Assembly: GCA_943737045.1 (NCBI GenBank)
Contig: CALSFV010000287.1
Coordinates: 186,001 to 250,000, forward strand
Reading direction: 5' to 3'
DNA length: 64,000 bases
Source: Parapristionchus giblindavisi
Taxonomy: Eukaryota > Nematoda > Chromadorea > Rhabditida > Diplogasteridae
The notes under the pieces are model-generated. The model searched no databases and was not told the origin of the DNA. It was given only the letters and a program-made list of their open reading frames with translations. Below, one piece after another: positions 10,319 through 22,637 of the stretch. Position 1 is the stretch's first letter. Every line of letters starts with the position of its first letter. Position numbers and translations under genes: made by a program.

Positions 10319-13300
10319 ATGCATTACTCTTTTCCTGATTCCAATCAATCTTTCTTACGATACGGTTTTGGCATTGATCAAGAATACTTCTTTGATATAT
10401 TATCCTGGTATAAATTTTAAAGATTGCCCTTCACGAACTTCATTTCATTGTTCAGGTATCTAAATTTCATTTCATCTGTTTCTGTCCTTACTTTACATCC
10501 GATGGTATTTTATATTTTATTGAAACATAGTTCCTCAATGTCTTCTGATTTGAGATATGGATTTATTGTAACTCAGGTATACATTTTTTTCTTGATTTCT
10601 GTAGGAATTAAAATTTATATAATAATTATAATTTATATAATAATTTATATATTTATAATTAATTTAATTTATTTATACAGATATTTGTCGTTATCGCTGA
10701 CGTGTATGGCAATTTTGGTCTCAATCCATATAGCGTCGCTCCATTCGGTGGTTTTTATTGTGGTGGTTTGTTCTGTCAAATAAATGTAAACAAACAACTG
10801 TTACTGGTGAGCAAATTTTACGAAAATACAAATGAGTATTATTTTTTTCCAGTTTTTCCTTTCTTTTCTAGTAATCAGTGCTATCACCTCACTCAGTTTT
10901 TTGGTATTAAGAATGCATCAAATGTCTGTGAATGATATTTCTGGTTCATTTCGACTATCGCTGCGGTACGTTTATAGTTACAATTAGAGGAATATAAACA
11001 ATCCAATTTAGTTCAGCTAATTCTCTCACCTTACAATACTCATATTGCAGTGTTCAAGTCTTATTTATCGTTGCCGAATACGCTTTTCTTTCACTAAATG
11101 TATATGGATTCAGTTATTTTGGAAGAGATCCACAGAACTATGAAGAGATTCTTGCGAAGGTTACATTTAACTAATATTATTGAGCGTATAAATATTTCTC
11201 GTTTTCTTTGTACTAGAGCGTCCGCAATGACATTTCCTTGTTTTCTCATTGTTCAGAAACATCTCTCTTATATATAAGGGTGTTCGGAAAGTCTTTGCAC
11301 TAATTTCACCATTCATATTTTTTCAAATAACAAACGAAGGAACCGCATTCAAATTGTGATATACTGCACATGTTTAACAATAACTGTCCTCCATCTCGTA
11401 GGCAACTGCAGAACACCATTCTGCCAGAACTCCTTTGGGCGCGAATCAAATCATAGGCCGATCTCCCATTTCACATAGGTCTGATTACGAAAGGTTTTCC
11501 CTCTGAAGCAGTGCCCGAAAGATCGAAAAGCATGGCAATCACAATGATACTAGTGGGTGGAATACGGCGGATGGGGAAGTCAGACGATATCTAAATTCTC
11601 TTTCTGCGTCATGTTAGTGTGATGTATCCTTGCGTTACCCATTAAAAGCAATACTTTTAATCACACAAAGTGTCTGATAAGGACTCGGCCCTCCATCCCT
11701 TTCAGTTCTTCGCAGAAGACATCGATGTTAACAGTCTGCCCCTCAGGTAATAGTTCGAGATGTGCCCAACCAAGAGAGCGGAAGTAGAAAAAGAGCGACT
11801 CATTTCTTCCATTCTGATTGCGTCTCCGGACAGTTTTAGCATCCTTCCAAGCGAGCAGCCATTCCATAATTATATCGGGGTTGTCGTACGACTCCCACTT
11901 ATAATCATGGCAGACAATATACATCAACCAATCAGTGGATCGAGAACGGCCGTGATTTGAAGTGAAGATGTCTACTCGGTTTCTGGGGAGCAGAGCGGAT
12001 ATGACATGGGGAAGCACTTAATGTGCCCTGGGGCGAAGAGAAGACAGAATGAGGATGCGATGGCTGGTGATTCTTGGAGTACATGTTGCCTGCTCCATGT
12101 ACCTCTAACTCTGCTTCGGCTGACTTGTGACAGTGCGAAGAACCAGGTCTTGATTCGAACTGGGACGACGCACTGACCTATGTTTTTCAACCAAACAAAA
12201 ATGGTTTTTTCTTGAACTGGCAATACCAGGAGAAGACTGTTACACGACACTGCCCCCAGGCTTCATTGACTGGGGTAGTTAGTGGTTCGCTTCTAATGCA
12301 GCCCGTCCCGTACGGTACAAACAAAGAAGGACATGTCAAACACTGGAGAACTGTCCAATAGCTAAAAAAATAAAATATGGTCAAGGAAAGAGAGTTGGCA
12401 AATGAAACTTATCACATTTGCTGATCAATATGTCCCCCATGTAGGAAAAATACCACAAGGAATAGTGGTCGTTCACGTCCGAGTAAGAGGGGTCCAAAGT
12501 AAGTGTAGAAAATAGTGCAAAGACTTTCCGAACACCCTAATAATAACTATTAAGAGGCCTGTTCCCTAAGACTCGATCATACTGACCACCCCCCGGACGC
12601 GTGCGCTAGCAATGAGAGCTGGGGGTCCATACTTGGGTGTTAGGAGTGTCATCGGCCCTTATTACACAAAACAGCAGAAATTTCCTGTTTGTACCCTCAG
12701 GCTATTAGAAAAATTAATTTAAGTGCAAAAACGTTTAAAAATCATAATTTCTCAAATTGTTGAGATAAATTCCAAATATCATTTGCGATGCGTCTAGGGT
12801 GCACAGACCTTGCTAATTCACTATTAGCATCGTATGTGCGTTGATTCCTAAACCTCTTTTTTGACTCAAAATTTTGGTTTTTTCGGAGAAATCATCCCTT
12901 GTTGTAGTTTGCTCCAGAGTTTTTCGACCAGGTATTGTAGCCTAAGCAATTCTGCATCCATTCCACTTAAAACTGGGTTCTTCACGATAGACCCAGTTCT
13001 CGAATTTTTCGATCGAAGGTTCGTCATCGATGGTTTTCCCGAACAAATGCTGTATTTTCCAAACGATTGATGCGGAATTGTGGCCTACTCAAAGTTTCGA
13101 GGTGAGACCAGTAATATGACACAAGAAGCCCATCACTTGGATAAATTTGAAAATTTCTTTTGTGTTTGAATCGGTTTCCAACTTGCTTTCTGTAACATTC
13201 TGTCATAGTACTTTGCAATGTGCATAATCAATATGAAAATCGTTTATTTTTGAAAATTCAAAAAATTCAATTTAAGTTCCTACTTTTTCGGAAAATTTTT

Positions 13301-16300
13301 GAAATATTGCAGTTTGTCGACTGGAATGCTGTGATAATGAGGAAATGACAATGACATTGTGAAGTTTCATGATGAGTAAACATAGTAGAACAGAAATCCC
13401 ACCATTCGGCTCACTTTTGAAAAATCGATTTCAATGACCCCGGGGTCATGGCAAAAAAACTGAATTTTCGAAATAAACGATTTTCATATTGATTATGCAC
13501 ATTGCAAAGTACTATGACAGAATGTTACAGAAAGCAAGTTGGAAACCGATTCAAACACAATTCTGATTTTTAGCACGCATTCAGCACGAAAATTTTCAAA
13601 AAATGGTTGAAAGGAGAGATCAGCCATTGAGCATTAGCTGAATGTTATTCACATCATTAGTACTTCACAATAAGCCGTATAAATGAAAACATTTCAAACT
13701 TGAAAAATTTTGAAATTTTCGGACCATGACCCCGGGGTCATGAAAATCGAAATTTTCAAATTGATCCAAGTGATGGGCTTCTTGTGTCATATTACTGGTC
13801 TCACCTCGAAACTTTGAGTAGGCCACAATTCCGCATCAATCGTTTGGAAAATACAGCATTTGTTCGGGAAAACCATCGATAACGAACCTTCGATCGAAAA
13901 ATTCGAGAACTGGGTCTATCGTGAAGAACCCAGTTTTAAGTGAAATGGATGCAGAATTGCTTAGGCTACAATACCTGGTCGAAAAACTCTGGAGCAAACT
14001 ACAACAAGGGATGATTTGTCCGAAAAAACCAAAATTTTGAGTCAAAAAAGAGGTTTAGGAATCAACGCACATACGGTGCTAATAGTGAATTAGCAAGGTC
14101 TGTGCACCCTAGACGCATCACAAATGATATTTGGAATTTATCTCAACAATTTGAGAAATTATGATTTTTAAACATTTTTGCACTTAAATTAATTTTTCTA
14201 ATAGCCTGAGGGCACAAACAGGAAATTTCTGCTGTTTTGTGTAATAAGGGCCGATGACACTCCTAACACCCAAGTATGGACCCCCACTCTGGTATTTTGC
14301 CACTTAAAGTCTACTTAAACTTTCCCACTTTGAGTAGACTTTAAGTAAACTTAAAGTGAGACGTAAGTCTACTTAAGTGGTGTGGTATACTGTAATGCAT
14401 TTCGTCAAATGTTCTTTCACTTAAAGTTTACTTAAAGTCTACTTAAAGTCTGTGACGTAGTTTAAGTAGACTTTAAGTGGCAAAATACCAGAGCAGCTCT
14501 CATTGCTAGCGCACGCGTCCGGGGGGTGGTCGAGTCTTAACGGCCATCTCTCTTAAATCAGTGTGAAGATGAGACGTGTTAAGTGTGAGTTTGTAGAGTG
14601 ATAATCGAGAGGAGGACGAGAGAGTGCAGCGAAATATTTGGTTTTAGTGTTACCTTTTTACACCTGTTCTCTTGGTACTTCAATAGATTTGTCATTTTCT
14701 TATTGTTCTGCACGTAAATTAGATACGGATAATACCAACAAGCCTAATTTTTTTTTCATTGACCATCTCCATTGCCTGCGAGATAGTTTTGCTAGAAGTG
14801 AAATTATGTTCGCTTTGATCTCTAGAATCAAAAATGAATCTCTGCGTGAAGTTCAGGCAAAGACGCGCTTTTAAAAATTGAAGATCTCGTTAGGTTTCGA
14901 AATCGCGACCATTGGATATCAAATCACCGGTCGTACCGCTGCGACCAAGGTGGTCAGCGATAGAACACTCTCTTTTTGCATATCGCTTGCCCTTTGAAAA
15001 CGTTTGTTGAAGTTCGGAGAAATATTCACGCGTCTTTATTTTTAAGAATATCGAGTTGCAATGGTTCCTCCAGAAAGGTGGAACATTCTTTCTATTCGGA
15101 GAGGAAGGTCAAGCAGGATATTTTATATACGGTAGAATTTTTTTCCATCTTCTTTCATTAATTTAATGATTATAATCTAGAATAAAAGTAAAGGTTGGTT
15201 GTAGTATTTGGAAAAGGAAGCATTTTTAGTAAGTCGAAACTCAAGTTATCCTTTTTTTTCGCAGAAGTCTACATCTTCGGCGCTTCTATAATATTTATAT
15301 GGCCAATCTTCGTCTTTTTCCTTGGTCACGGACTCTACGTTATGATAAAGAAGAATGTAAATATTTCGATTGAGTCTCTTTGATTCTTACTGGATGGCGC
15401 TGGTTATGTGTGGTGAAGTCCACTACGAATTCAAATTGGGGTTTGAGGGAGTAGCTCAGAATTTATGCTCACATTGTTTGATGTACTTTTAAATTCAATT
15501 CGTTATATTTGCAGAAACGCTCATCTTCACTCACACAATCAATACTGCTTCGTTATATGAAACTATGTCTAGCTCAGGTGAGCCGATATTATCATTAAAT
15601 GAAAAAAGTGGTCGAGAAATGATTTTTAATTTATGTGCTTTTTGTCTATTATTAAAAGGACATTAGAAACTTCAAAAAGATAAACAAGTAAAAGCGAGCA
15701 ACTTTCCTACCTCGAAAAGTGTATACGCTACAATACAGCTCGGTCGAGTTGTTAACACCTGCTTCGCTGCAGCGGGTAGCTTTTGTTCACATCATTTATT
15801 ATATTTCAGCAGATCATGAAGAATTTTCGATTCTTAATGTCTTACTCATAAGTTCCAATAATGAAAAGATATTTTAATGCTAAAGAAAATGAAATCTATT
15901 TTTGATTAATGAGAAAAAACAATTAAAAGGCAAATCACAGTGGTCCGAAAATGATGGGTACTACTTGAATGAATCTTATTCCTCTTCAATAAATTCTTAA
16001 ATATATTTACGATAGTTTTCAGTTATTGATATATTTTCTTTGTTACATAACCCCAGTCTCTATGTTTCTACTTACTTTACTGGTCGACTTTTCGACAGTA
16101 TTCAATACAGACTTTCTCGTATTTGCCAGAACATATTTTCTGGTTAGTTGAAGTGATTAAACTCACTTGAAAAACTTGTATAATGAGCAAAAAAAAATAA
16201 TATTTAGATGATCTTTGCCAGTACACCATTTATATTGGATATCGTTTTCATTGCCAGAAATCCTATGATTGTAAAGGTTCGTATTATCTCCAAGTTATAA

Positions 16301-16566
16301 CAAAGAAGGGGGCAATGCACCATATCATTGCAATACTACTTTGCACTGACAAAAAGAAGTGGAAATCTTTGCAACAGCGTCAGGAAGTCTCCAAGTAGAG
16401 TGTTTTCTGTCTCAGTATAATATTATAATATAAATATTAATAATAATAATAATAATTGTAAGTTCTGTTCCAGAGAATTCTACAAAAACTCCGTATGTTT
16501 GCATTGCCAATGAAATCAGAACCAGCTACGAAAGTAGTGAATGTATCTTCGATTACTATCACTTAA
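10319..16566 (+). CDS. 7TM chemoreceptor, copy B (intact)
   Basis: Eleven exons (10319-10407, 10456-10576, 10681-10806, 10853-10965, 11051-11159, 15047-15131, 15265-15356, 15515-15577, 16023-16142, 16208-16276, 16474-16566) join into an uninterrupted 359-residue frame with GT-AG borders and matching phases. Hydrophobic segments fall at about residues 30-55, 65-100, 113-136, 150-176, 215-240, 267-300 and 307-325, as expected of a nematode chemosensory GPCR of the Str/Srh/Sri superfamily. Typical are LHPMVFYILLKHSSSMS after TM1, NPYSVAPFGGFYCGG in the loop between TM2 and TM3, SLTQSILLRYMKLCLAQ before TM6, and IVFIARNPMIVK ending TM7. Such receptors act in the cilia of sensory neurons; ligand unknown. 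Intron 5 is 3.9 kb because a mariner and a foldback element landed in it, yet every splice site survives. Exon lengths equal those of copy C exactly. Confidence 0.88.
11277..12538 (-). mobile_element. Mariner-like element in chemoreceptor intron
   Basis: About 1.26 kb with inverted termini AGGGTGTTCGGAAAGTCTTT and AAAGACTTTCCGAACACCCT. A - strand frame contains a mariner-like stretch (LGWAHLELLPEGQTVNIDVF), resembling the transposase segment around LPHGQTVNSDVYC. The frame is broken, so the copy is non-autonomous. Flanks are TA-rich, but I could not assign an unambiguous TA duplication. Confidence 0.8.
12567..14539. mobile_element. Large foldback element with nested MITE
   Basis: The outer inverted repeats contain CCGGACGCGTGCGCTAGCAA at the left and its reverse complement at the right, continuing inward through GGGTCCATACTTGGGTGTTA. 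Arms of more than 500 bp pair: 12625-13220 against roughly 13745-14286. This is why an almost identical 69-codon frame appears on the + strand at 12861-13070 and on the - strand at 13836-14045; these are mirror images of one repeat arm and not genes. A separate MITE (14287-14493) is nested just inside the right end. The element occupies intron 5 of chemoreceptor B. Confidence 0.85.
14287..14493. repeat. MITE family 2 (ACTTAAAGTCTACTT-rich)
   Basis: Inverted ends CTCTGGTATTTTGCCACTT and AAGTGGCAAAATACCAGAG enclose many variants of AAGTCTACTTAAAG in both directions. A second member is at 18831-19057. It is nested inside the foldback element, so it is younger than that element. Confidence 0.85.
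14845..14975 (-). repeat. tRNA-derived SINE-like repeat
   Basis: Read on the - strand, a tRNA-like head with a degenerate B box (GGTCGCGATTTCGAAAC) is followed by a tail AATTTTTAAAAGCGCGTCTT and TGCCTGAAC. The same tail follows tRNA-like heads near 7270, 20530 and 29200. It is short and without coding content. Confidence 0.6.
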
Positions 16567-18138
16567 CAATACCAACGCTAAAGAAGATAAAAAGTGGCTT
16601 CGATTTAGTTTCCTCTAATTTATATATAGGAAAATATCAATGTATTTTTTAATTGAGTTATCTTTACAATGAAAGTTATTTAGGTTCTCTTTATAAGCGC
16701 TTCATTTATATTTTATATAATTCTCATTAAAATTGTATGTCTGTAAAGATTTGCCGCCTCATAATTGCTATCATAATCATTTTGAAGAATTCCTTCTTCA
16801 TAATTATTTCATAAAATAAAATAAGACTCATGAAAACTTCACAGTATGTTTAAATCGGAAATGGTAGTCAGTTCTCCGTCTATGTTGTATATTATATTCA
16901 TTGAATGACGTCTTTCGGAAGACAGCTGGAGCTAACTTCCGAACTGAAGAAAAGAGCAATAATTGAAACACAATACACCCCACAGCCCTCGACCAAACGA
17001 TCGCTTGATAAATATGTCGTAAATGAATTAAATTAATGAATATGCATTGTGAGAAATCATATAAATACAGCGAAAAGGTGTGTCAAAGCACATAATTCGT
17101 AGCTAATAATGAACAGGTTCAGTTAAAGGGAGCGTAACCTCTCTCAATGGTCTCTTAGACGCGCAATGCTTTCTCGTTGTTAGAGAGCAGAGAAATAGTG
17201 TGCGCAATGAAGAGGCCATTGAGAGAGGTTACGCTCCCTTTAATACGCCATTGTGAATCTGATAGTGCTTCTTCGATGTTATGGTACGTGAACATTAAAA
17301 TGTTTGTTAGAATTCATTGATAAATTTCTTCCAGAGGTGTTGTCAATCGTTTTCACGGGGTCGTATATGTGAAGAGAGACTATATCAATCATCAATGTTC
17401 AATCGATGATATTATCATTTTCATCATCGCATTTTATCACATAAATTCAGATTCAGAAAAAAATCACTTATAAATGTTTATATGCAAGTCGTTGAGACGC
17501 CTGCCAACTAATATATTTTTAAATAGAAATCAACGTATTTCACGTTTCATATAGAAATTCACATTATAAATGAAAGAATATGCTCACAATATTCATGAAT
17601 GTTTATCACAAACGTTTTGCTGTTTTATCCCCACCCCCGTTATTCACTTATTCTAATTATTTTAATCTCATGCTGTTCCGAAAAAAAACTGTTCAGAAAT
17701 ATATATTTAAAAATGTGATACAACGCTCTGGTTTGAAGTTGGATTACTGTAGCTTGCTCCATAGCATGGCGACGTTTCCTAACTACAGTATATTAACTTA
17801 TTAAAAAAGTACCGAAGGCCATAGAGTTGCAGAGTTTACAATTTTTATTTTGCATACCGTATTGTATCTATTTTCTTATCGCTCGTGAAATATTCTCACG
17901 CTTTTTCTGTCTACGAGAGAATGGAGAGTAAAATTAGCTAGGGTACGCCTTTACTATGAGATCAACTTGTTTGTCGTTTCCGTATCCCTTTCACACTTTA
18001 TCGTAATATTTTATACGCTCTGAGGACGTAAACGTCATCACTCTTTCACTCGTTATATTTATGTGTTTCGTTTCGTACATACGCACGTTGATAAAATACA
18101 AAAAAATAGTTTCTCTCTATTCAAGTATTATTAAAGTT
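16567..18138. other. Spacer between chemoreceptors B and C
   Basis: The first 300 bp match the spacer after copy A. The rest holds the MITE at 17125-17242, a degraded family-1 MITE near 17890-17955 (AGAGTAAAATTAGCTAGGG), and AT-rich sequence. No exon was recognised. Confidence 0.6.
17125..17242. repeat. Inverted-repeat MITE
   Basis: TTAAAGGGAGCGTAACCTCT at the left and AGAGGTTACGCTCCCTTTAA at the right are exact reverse complements, and pairing extends through CTCAATGG/CCATTGAG. TTAA is present at both extremities, so the target may be TTAA as in family 1, but the interior sequence is unrelated. Confidence 0.85.
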
Positions 18139-20988
18139 ATGGAATACTGTTTTCCTGAATCCAATCGATCTTTATTGCGATACGGTTTTGGGATTGATCA
18201 AGAATACTTCTTTGATATTTTCTACTGGTATCTATTTTATTGTTTTCCATTCATGAATTAGATTATATTATTTAGGTACCAATTGTTTGTTTTATTTGTT
18301 TCTATACTTATTGTACATCCAATAGCTTTCTATATTTTATTCAAACAAAGTTCTTCAATGTCTATTGACTTGAGATGTGGATACATTGTCAGTCAGGTAT
18401 TTCTATAATAGAATAGAATGTTCCGACTATGATGATAAGGATCTAGGTAGTACTGTTTATTACCGACTTATATGTGAATGTTGGCCTCAAGGCATACAGT
18501 ATCGCACCATTTGGTGGTCTATATTGTGGTGGATTTCTGTGTCGAATGAATATAAATAAACCATTGTTACTGGTAAGACTGACTATGAGAATGCAAAATG
18601 AGTGCAACAATGGTTTCAGTTTTTTCTTGCTTTTCTTGTAATAAATGCTATCACGTCGGTCAGTTTTATTGTTATGAGAATGCATCAAATATCGTTGAAG
18701 GAAATGTCTAGTTCATTCCGATTATCTATGCGGTTCGTTTAAAGGCACACCACAAGCTACCTCCGCATAATTTCACTCTCCGCATTGGAAATGCTCTGCC
18801 GTAGACAAAGAAAGCGAGCGAGTGTGGCCACTCTGGTCTTTCAAAACTTTAAGTCTACTTAAAATACGTCACTGACTTTAAGTTTACTTTAAGTAAACTT
18901 CAAGTGAGTGACGTCACTTTTTCACTTTAAGTAAACTTACGTCTCAATTTAAGTAGACTTACATAGTGACGTCACACTTTAAGTAAACTTAAAGTAGACT
19001 TACAAGTCTACTTAAAGCGAAAGTGCAAGTGGATTTTAAGTTTTAAAATACCAGAGCAGACCGGAGAGTTTCAAATTAGCTTGGGGTGTCGCTTTAATAT
19101 ATCAAAGTAATTTTCCTGTCATTTTCATTTTAATTTTTTTGCAGTGTTCAACTAGTATTTATTGTAACTGAATACACTTTCCTAACAATAAATCTGTACG
19201 GATTCAGTCATTATGGAAGAGATGCAAATAACTATCATGATATTATTCGGCAAGTAAGAGATAACTATTATGCATTTTTGGCAAAATTCATAGCATATAG
19301 ATCTCATTCTCACTTCCTTTGTCTGCGAAATATTATAGATTCGCATTTTAGAATATCGAGTTACAATGGTTTCTCAAGAAAGGTGGAACATTCTTTCTAT
19401 TCGGAAAAGAAGGGCAAGCTGGAAACTTCATATATGGTACGCTTTTTGAATATCGTTTGTCAAAACTTATAAATGTTTATAATGTTTTTGCTTATTTGGA
19501 AAAAAAAGTGTTTATTTTTTTAATGAGAAGCGAGACTTAAATTATACTTTTTTCGCAGAACTCTATATGTTCGCTGCTTCTATAATATTAATATGGCCTT
19601 TCTTCCAATTCTTTCTTGTTCATGGACTCTTCGTTGTGCTGAAGAAAAATGTAAATATTTCGTTCGATACCGTTTTGAGGCAAAGTCAATTGTTATGTTT
19701 TTGCAGAACCTTTTCTCATCACTAACTCAATCTGTACATATTCGTTTTATGAAACTTTGCCTAGCTCAGGTTAGCCGACACGTTCAAGCTCATATTCATA
19801 AATAAAAAAAAACAAATGAGGTAAAAACGAATGATTTTGCATTCATGTCTCTGTTGCTTTCATCACATCATGTAAATTGTTAACACAACCCCGAACCATA
19901 AAACGAGGAATGTGAAAATTCAAATTCGTTGTCGCATAATATTTGAGATTTCCTGATGATGTCTGATCCATTTCTTTTTTCCGTTAATTTCTAATCTTGA
20001 ATACGATAATTTTCAGCTAATGATTTATGCTATTTGCTATATAATTCCCGTATCTTTATTTCTGCTTTCACTACTGGTGGATATATCGAAAATACTTAAT
20101 CCGGCCTTACTCGCATTTGTAAGGTTTTATTTTATGGTCAGTTCAACATATTATGCATACCTGAATCACAGGAATAAAAGGAAACATTCAAATATCATAA
20201 CTTTAGACTCTATTTGTCAGTACACCATTTGCGTTATCTATCGTTTTCATTGCACGAAATCCTATGACTCTAAAGGTTCGCTATAATACTATGTTAAAGC
20301 GAAAGCCCAAGCTTATTTGAAACGCTCCGCTCTGGCCACACTCTCGCTTTCTTTGTCTACGAGTGAGCGTTGCCAATGTGGAGAGTCAAATTATCATGGT
20401 GTGTCCATTAAAGGTGGACTCCCGCGAATATTTTCGTAAAGAAACTGTGAAGACATAAAGGTAGCAAAAGTTATTCTACCTACCCTACACTATTTATTTT
20501 ATGATGATTCAGCTTATTGATCGCTAGAAGCATTAATGAACCATCAGGCCCGTGCAGGGAAAGGCGCGCTTTTTGAAAATTGAGAAAATTCGGCAATAGG
20601 ATTTGAACTTGCGACAAATGGGAAACAACTCTGAACGTTTACCACTGCGCTATGGGATAGGTGATTGATTGTGCTAACATCTCGCATATTACTTGGCATT
20701 TGCGTAAGAGAGATGTGAGCGATTTACATGAACATTCGCGGGTCTCCACCTTTAAAAAAAAAAAAGTGCTAAAGAACCGAAGCGTCCAAAGAATAGTTAG
20801 CACAGCATAATTCTGTGGAAACATTTGCAAAGGCGCTAGGCATTTTCCTCTGAGTCAAATTTTCTTTATTAGTATTAATTGATTAAATATTCTAGAGAAT
20901 TCTACGACAATTCCATTCGTACATCACAGTATCACCAATTTCAAACGAGGCAATTACGAGAACTATTATGATTGTGACCTCGACGTAG
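18139..20988 (+). CDS. 7TM chemoreceptor, copy C (intact)
   Basis: Eleven exons (18139-18227, 18276-18396, 18447-18572, 18620-18732, 19145-19253, 19352-19436, 19559-19650, 19707-19769, 20017-20136, 20207-20275, 20896-20988) give an intact 359-residue frame. Each exon has exactly the length of its counterpart in copy B, and phases agree throughout. The protein is clearly diverged from B but keeps the family signatures: DQEYFFDIFYW in the N terminus, SIAPFGGLYCGGFLCRMN after TM2, YGFSHYGRD after TM4, NIELQWFLKKGGTFFLFG in the loop before TM5, and IVFIARNPMTLK at the end of TM7. The C-terminal tail differs most (HSYITVSPISNEAITRT), perhaps altering coupling or trafficking. Introns 4 and 10 contain MITEs. 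Role inferred from family: chemosensory GPCR in sensory neurons; ligand unknown. Confidence 0.88.
18743..19093. repeat. MITE family 1 with MITE family 2 nested inside
   Basis: A TTAA-flanked family-1 MITE (AGGCACACC start, GGGGTGTCGCT end) is split by a family-2 MITE at 18831-19057. Removing the latter brings GTGTGGCCA back next to GACCGGAGAG, the usual family-1 core. It lies in intron 4 of chemoreceptor C. Confidence 0.8.
18831..19057. repeat. MITE family 2, nested copy
   Basis: Begins CTCTGGTCTTTCAAAACTTT and ends with AAAATACCAGAG, filled with AAGTCTACTTAAAGT-type repeats in both orientations. Related to 14287-14493. Confidence 0.8.
20298..20407. repeat. TTAA-flanked MITE, family 1
   Basis: In intron 10 of chemoreceptor C. 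TTAA lies on both sides, with inner arms GAAACGCTCCGC and a GTGGAGAGTCAAATTA counterpart around the CTCTCGCTTTCTTTGTC core. Confidence 0.75.
20530..20665 (-). repeat. tRNA-derived SINE-like repeat
   Basis: On the - strand an A-box-like ATAGCGCAGTGGTAAACG and B-box-like GCAAGTTCAAATCCTAT are followed by AATTTTCAAAAAGCGCGCC and TTTCCCTGCACGGG. The head no longer folds as a tRNA. It lies in intron 10 of chemoreceptor C. Confidence 0.65.
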
Positions 20989-21763
20989 TTGTCATTATAC
21001 GTCGAAGGCGCATTCATAATTTTCATCCATTTTTTTTGTTTCGGAAATGAATCTTTTATAAAATGTCTAAATGAGAGTCGTTGAGATGCAAATCATCCAT
21101 ATCGAAATCTAAAGAAGTCTAAGCTATGAAAGGAGTTACGAGTCATCATTTTTACATACGTTCGTGCCATAAAAAGCTGTTTTGGGAAAAATATTTACAC
21201 ACATGTTTATGATTAACAATAAATAAATGTAAGATCGAAAAAATAAATACATCTACACAATACTTCACTACTGCACTCACACTTCCTAGACCGTTCATGA
21301 TATCAACATCGACGTGTTATCGAAAAGAAATGGCACTTTGTCAACTTGACTACTCCAGTAAAAGTGTTCTATTCTTATCAGAATGTCCGCGATGAACTTT
21401 CTCGCACCAGAAATCCATACATATAATTTTAATCAGAAATGAAATAAGTAAATATTATATTTTTCAAGCTCATCCAAATTTGGGTTGATACACCAGAGTG
21501 TTCATACTGTGGACTACTCCTTTCCTCATTCGAACCAATCTATCTTCGTACTTTGTAAATTCCACGAGAACTCCATGTGTCCATATTTATTTATTCATTT
21601 ATTTATTTATCTACGCCCAAAACGCAACGAGACAGTATTGTCAAAAAGAAAAGAAAAAGTTAGAAGAACAAAAATGAATGTGCATAATGCTATGTTTGCA
21701 GATTTGTATTACCGGCCAAACGGTAAATATGTTAATGTTACGTTGTGAAATTGCCAAAAGAAA
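20989..21763. other. Intergenic, no gene seen
   Basis: AT-rich sequence with a (TTTA)n-like run near 21590. An 87-codon + strand frame at 21485-21748 has no recognisable motif and overlaps low-complexity sequence, so I do not call it. Confidence 0.55.
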
Positions 21764-21835
21764 TGCCCCATGCTGGAATCGAACCAGCGACCTTCTGTTT
21801 ACAAGACAGACGCTCTGCCACTAAGCCAATGAGGC
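21764..21835 (-). tRNA. tRNA-Thr (anticodon UGU)
   Basis: The 72-nt - strand sequence folds into a complete cloverleaf: acceptor GCCTCAT with ATGGGGC (7 pairs, one G-T), D arm GCTTAGTGGCAGAGC, anticodon stem TCTGT/ACAGA with loop CTTGTAA (anticodon TGT), variable AGGTC, T arm GCTGG-TTCGATT-CCAGC, and discriminator A. The B box GGTTCGATTCC is perfect and the A box (TGGCTTAGTGGC) is close to consensus. A T-rich terminator, TTTCTTTT, follows directly. Unlike the SINE-like repeats nearby, it has intact stems and lacks the AAAAGCGCG tail. Confidence 0.85.
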
Positions 21836-22637
21836 ACACGCTTTGAGTGTTTAGTGTCAAAAGTTTCAAGCACACTTTCAGTGAATTCCTTGCTCCAAAC
21901 ACAGATCCATTCTTGGCTTTGTTTATTCAAGATAACGATTCAATTGAACAATGAAAACGAAGATCAAAGATCAAATATGCGTCAAAGGGTTGTGAATTAA
22001 GCCTGGAGGACTATTGGATGATTATGGCGAGAGAGAGAGCATCGAGTTGAAATTAGTTCGACTAGTTTATTGATTGGCTTATTAGGTCAGAACATCGGGC
22101 AGAGGATATAGGCAAAATATAGGCAGAATAGGAAAGAGTGAATCAGTGTCATTATTCATACAATATACAATCGAGAGATCACTCAACAAAAAGCGTGCGA
22201 ATAAATTGTAATTCTGTTCTAAAGAATGATTATGAACTGAGTGGGACAACGGGTAATTATGGCATAGCAATACGAAACGAATGTGTATTAACCCCCTGAG
22301 AACAAAGGGTTAGTCATAAGAAGACTAAGGTTGACTTCTGCAGTTTAGTAAATCACAGACAAGAGAAGGGGTAGTATAGGGGATTACGGTAGGCTATGTA
22401 CACGACAATTCGGTTATAAGTTATCCCTGTGTTAGATTGTTTGGGTTTTGGTGCATTTTGAGTCAACAGGTGCTCATCTACGATGAATACGATAGAATTC
22501 TGGGCTACGGTAGTTCCTTGGGTCATATCGAATGACCTCGGGTCAAATTTTGAGCTACGAAATCCTGATGTCTAATGGAAATGGGACAATCGACGATAAA
22601 CTACAAAATAGAGAGGAGAAGAATAAGTCGGCGCATA
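21836..22637. other. Intergenic between tRNA and npax-like gene
   Basis: No exon recognised. TACGGTAG motifs occur near 22384 and 22505. This is the presumed 3' flank of the - strand npax-like gene. Confidence 0.5.

Noticed and set aside
12861..13070. 69-residue protein, also seen on the - strand at 13836-14045
   Set aside because: The two frames are the mirror arms of one foldback element, and such identity is expected without coding function.
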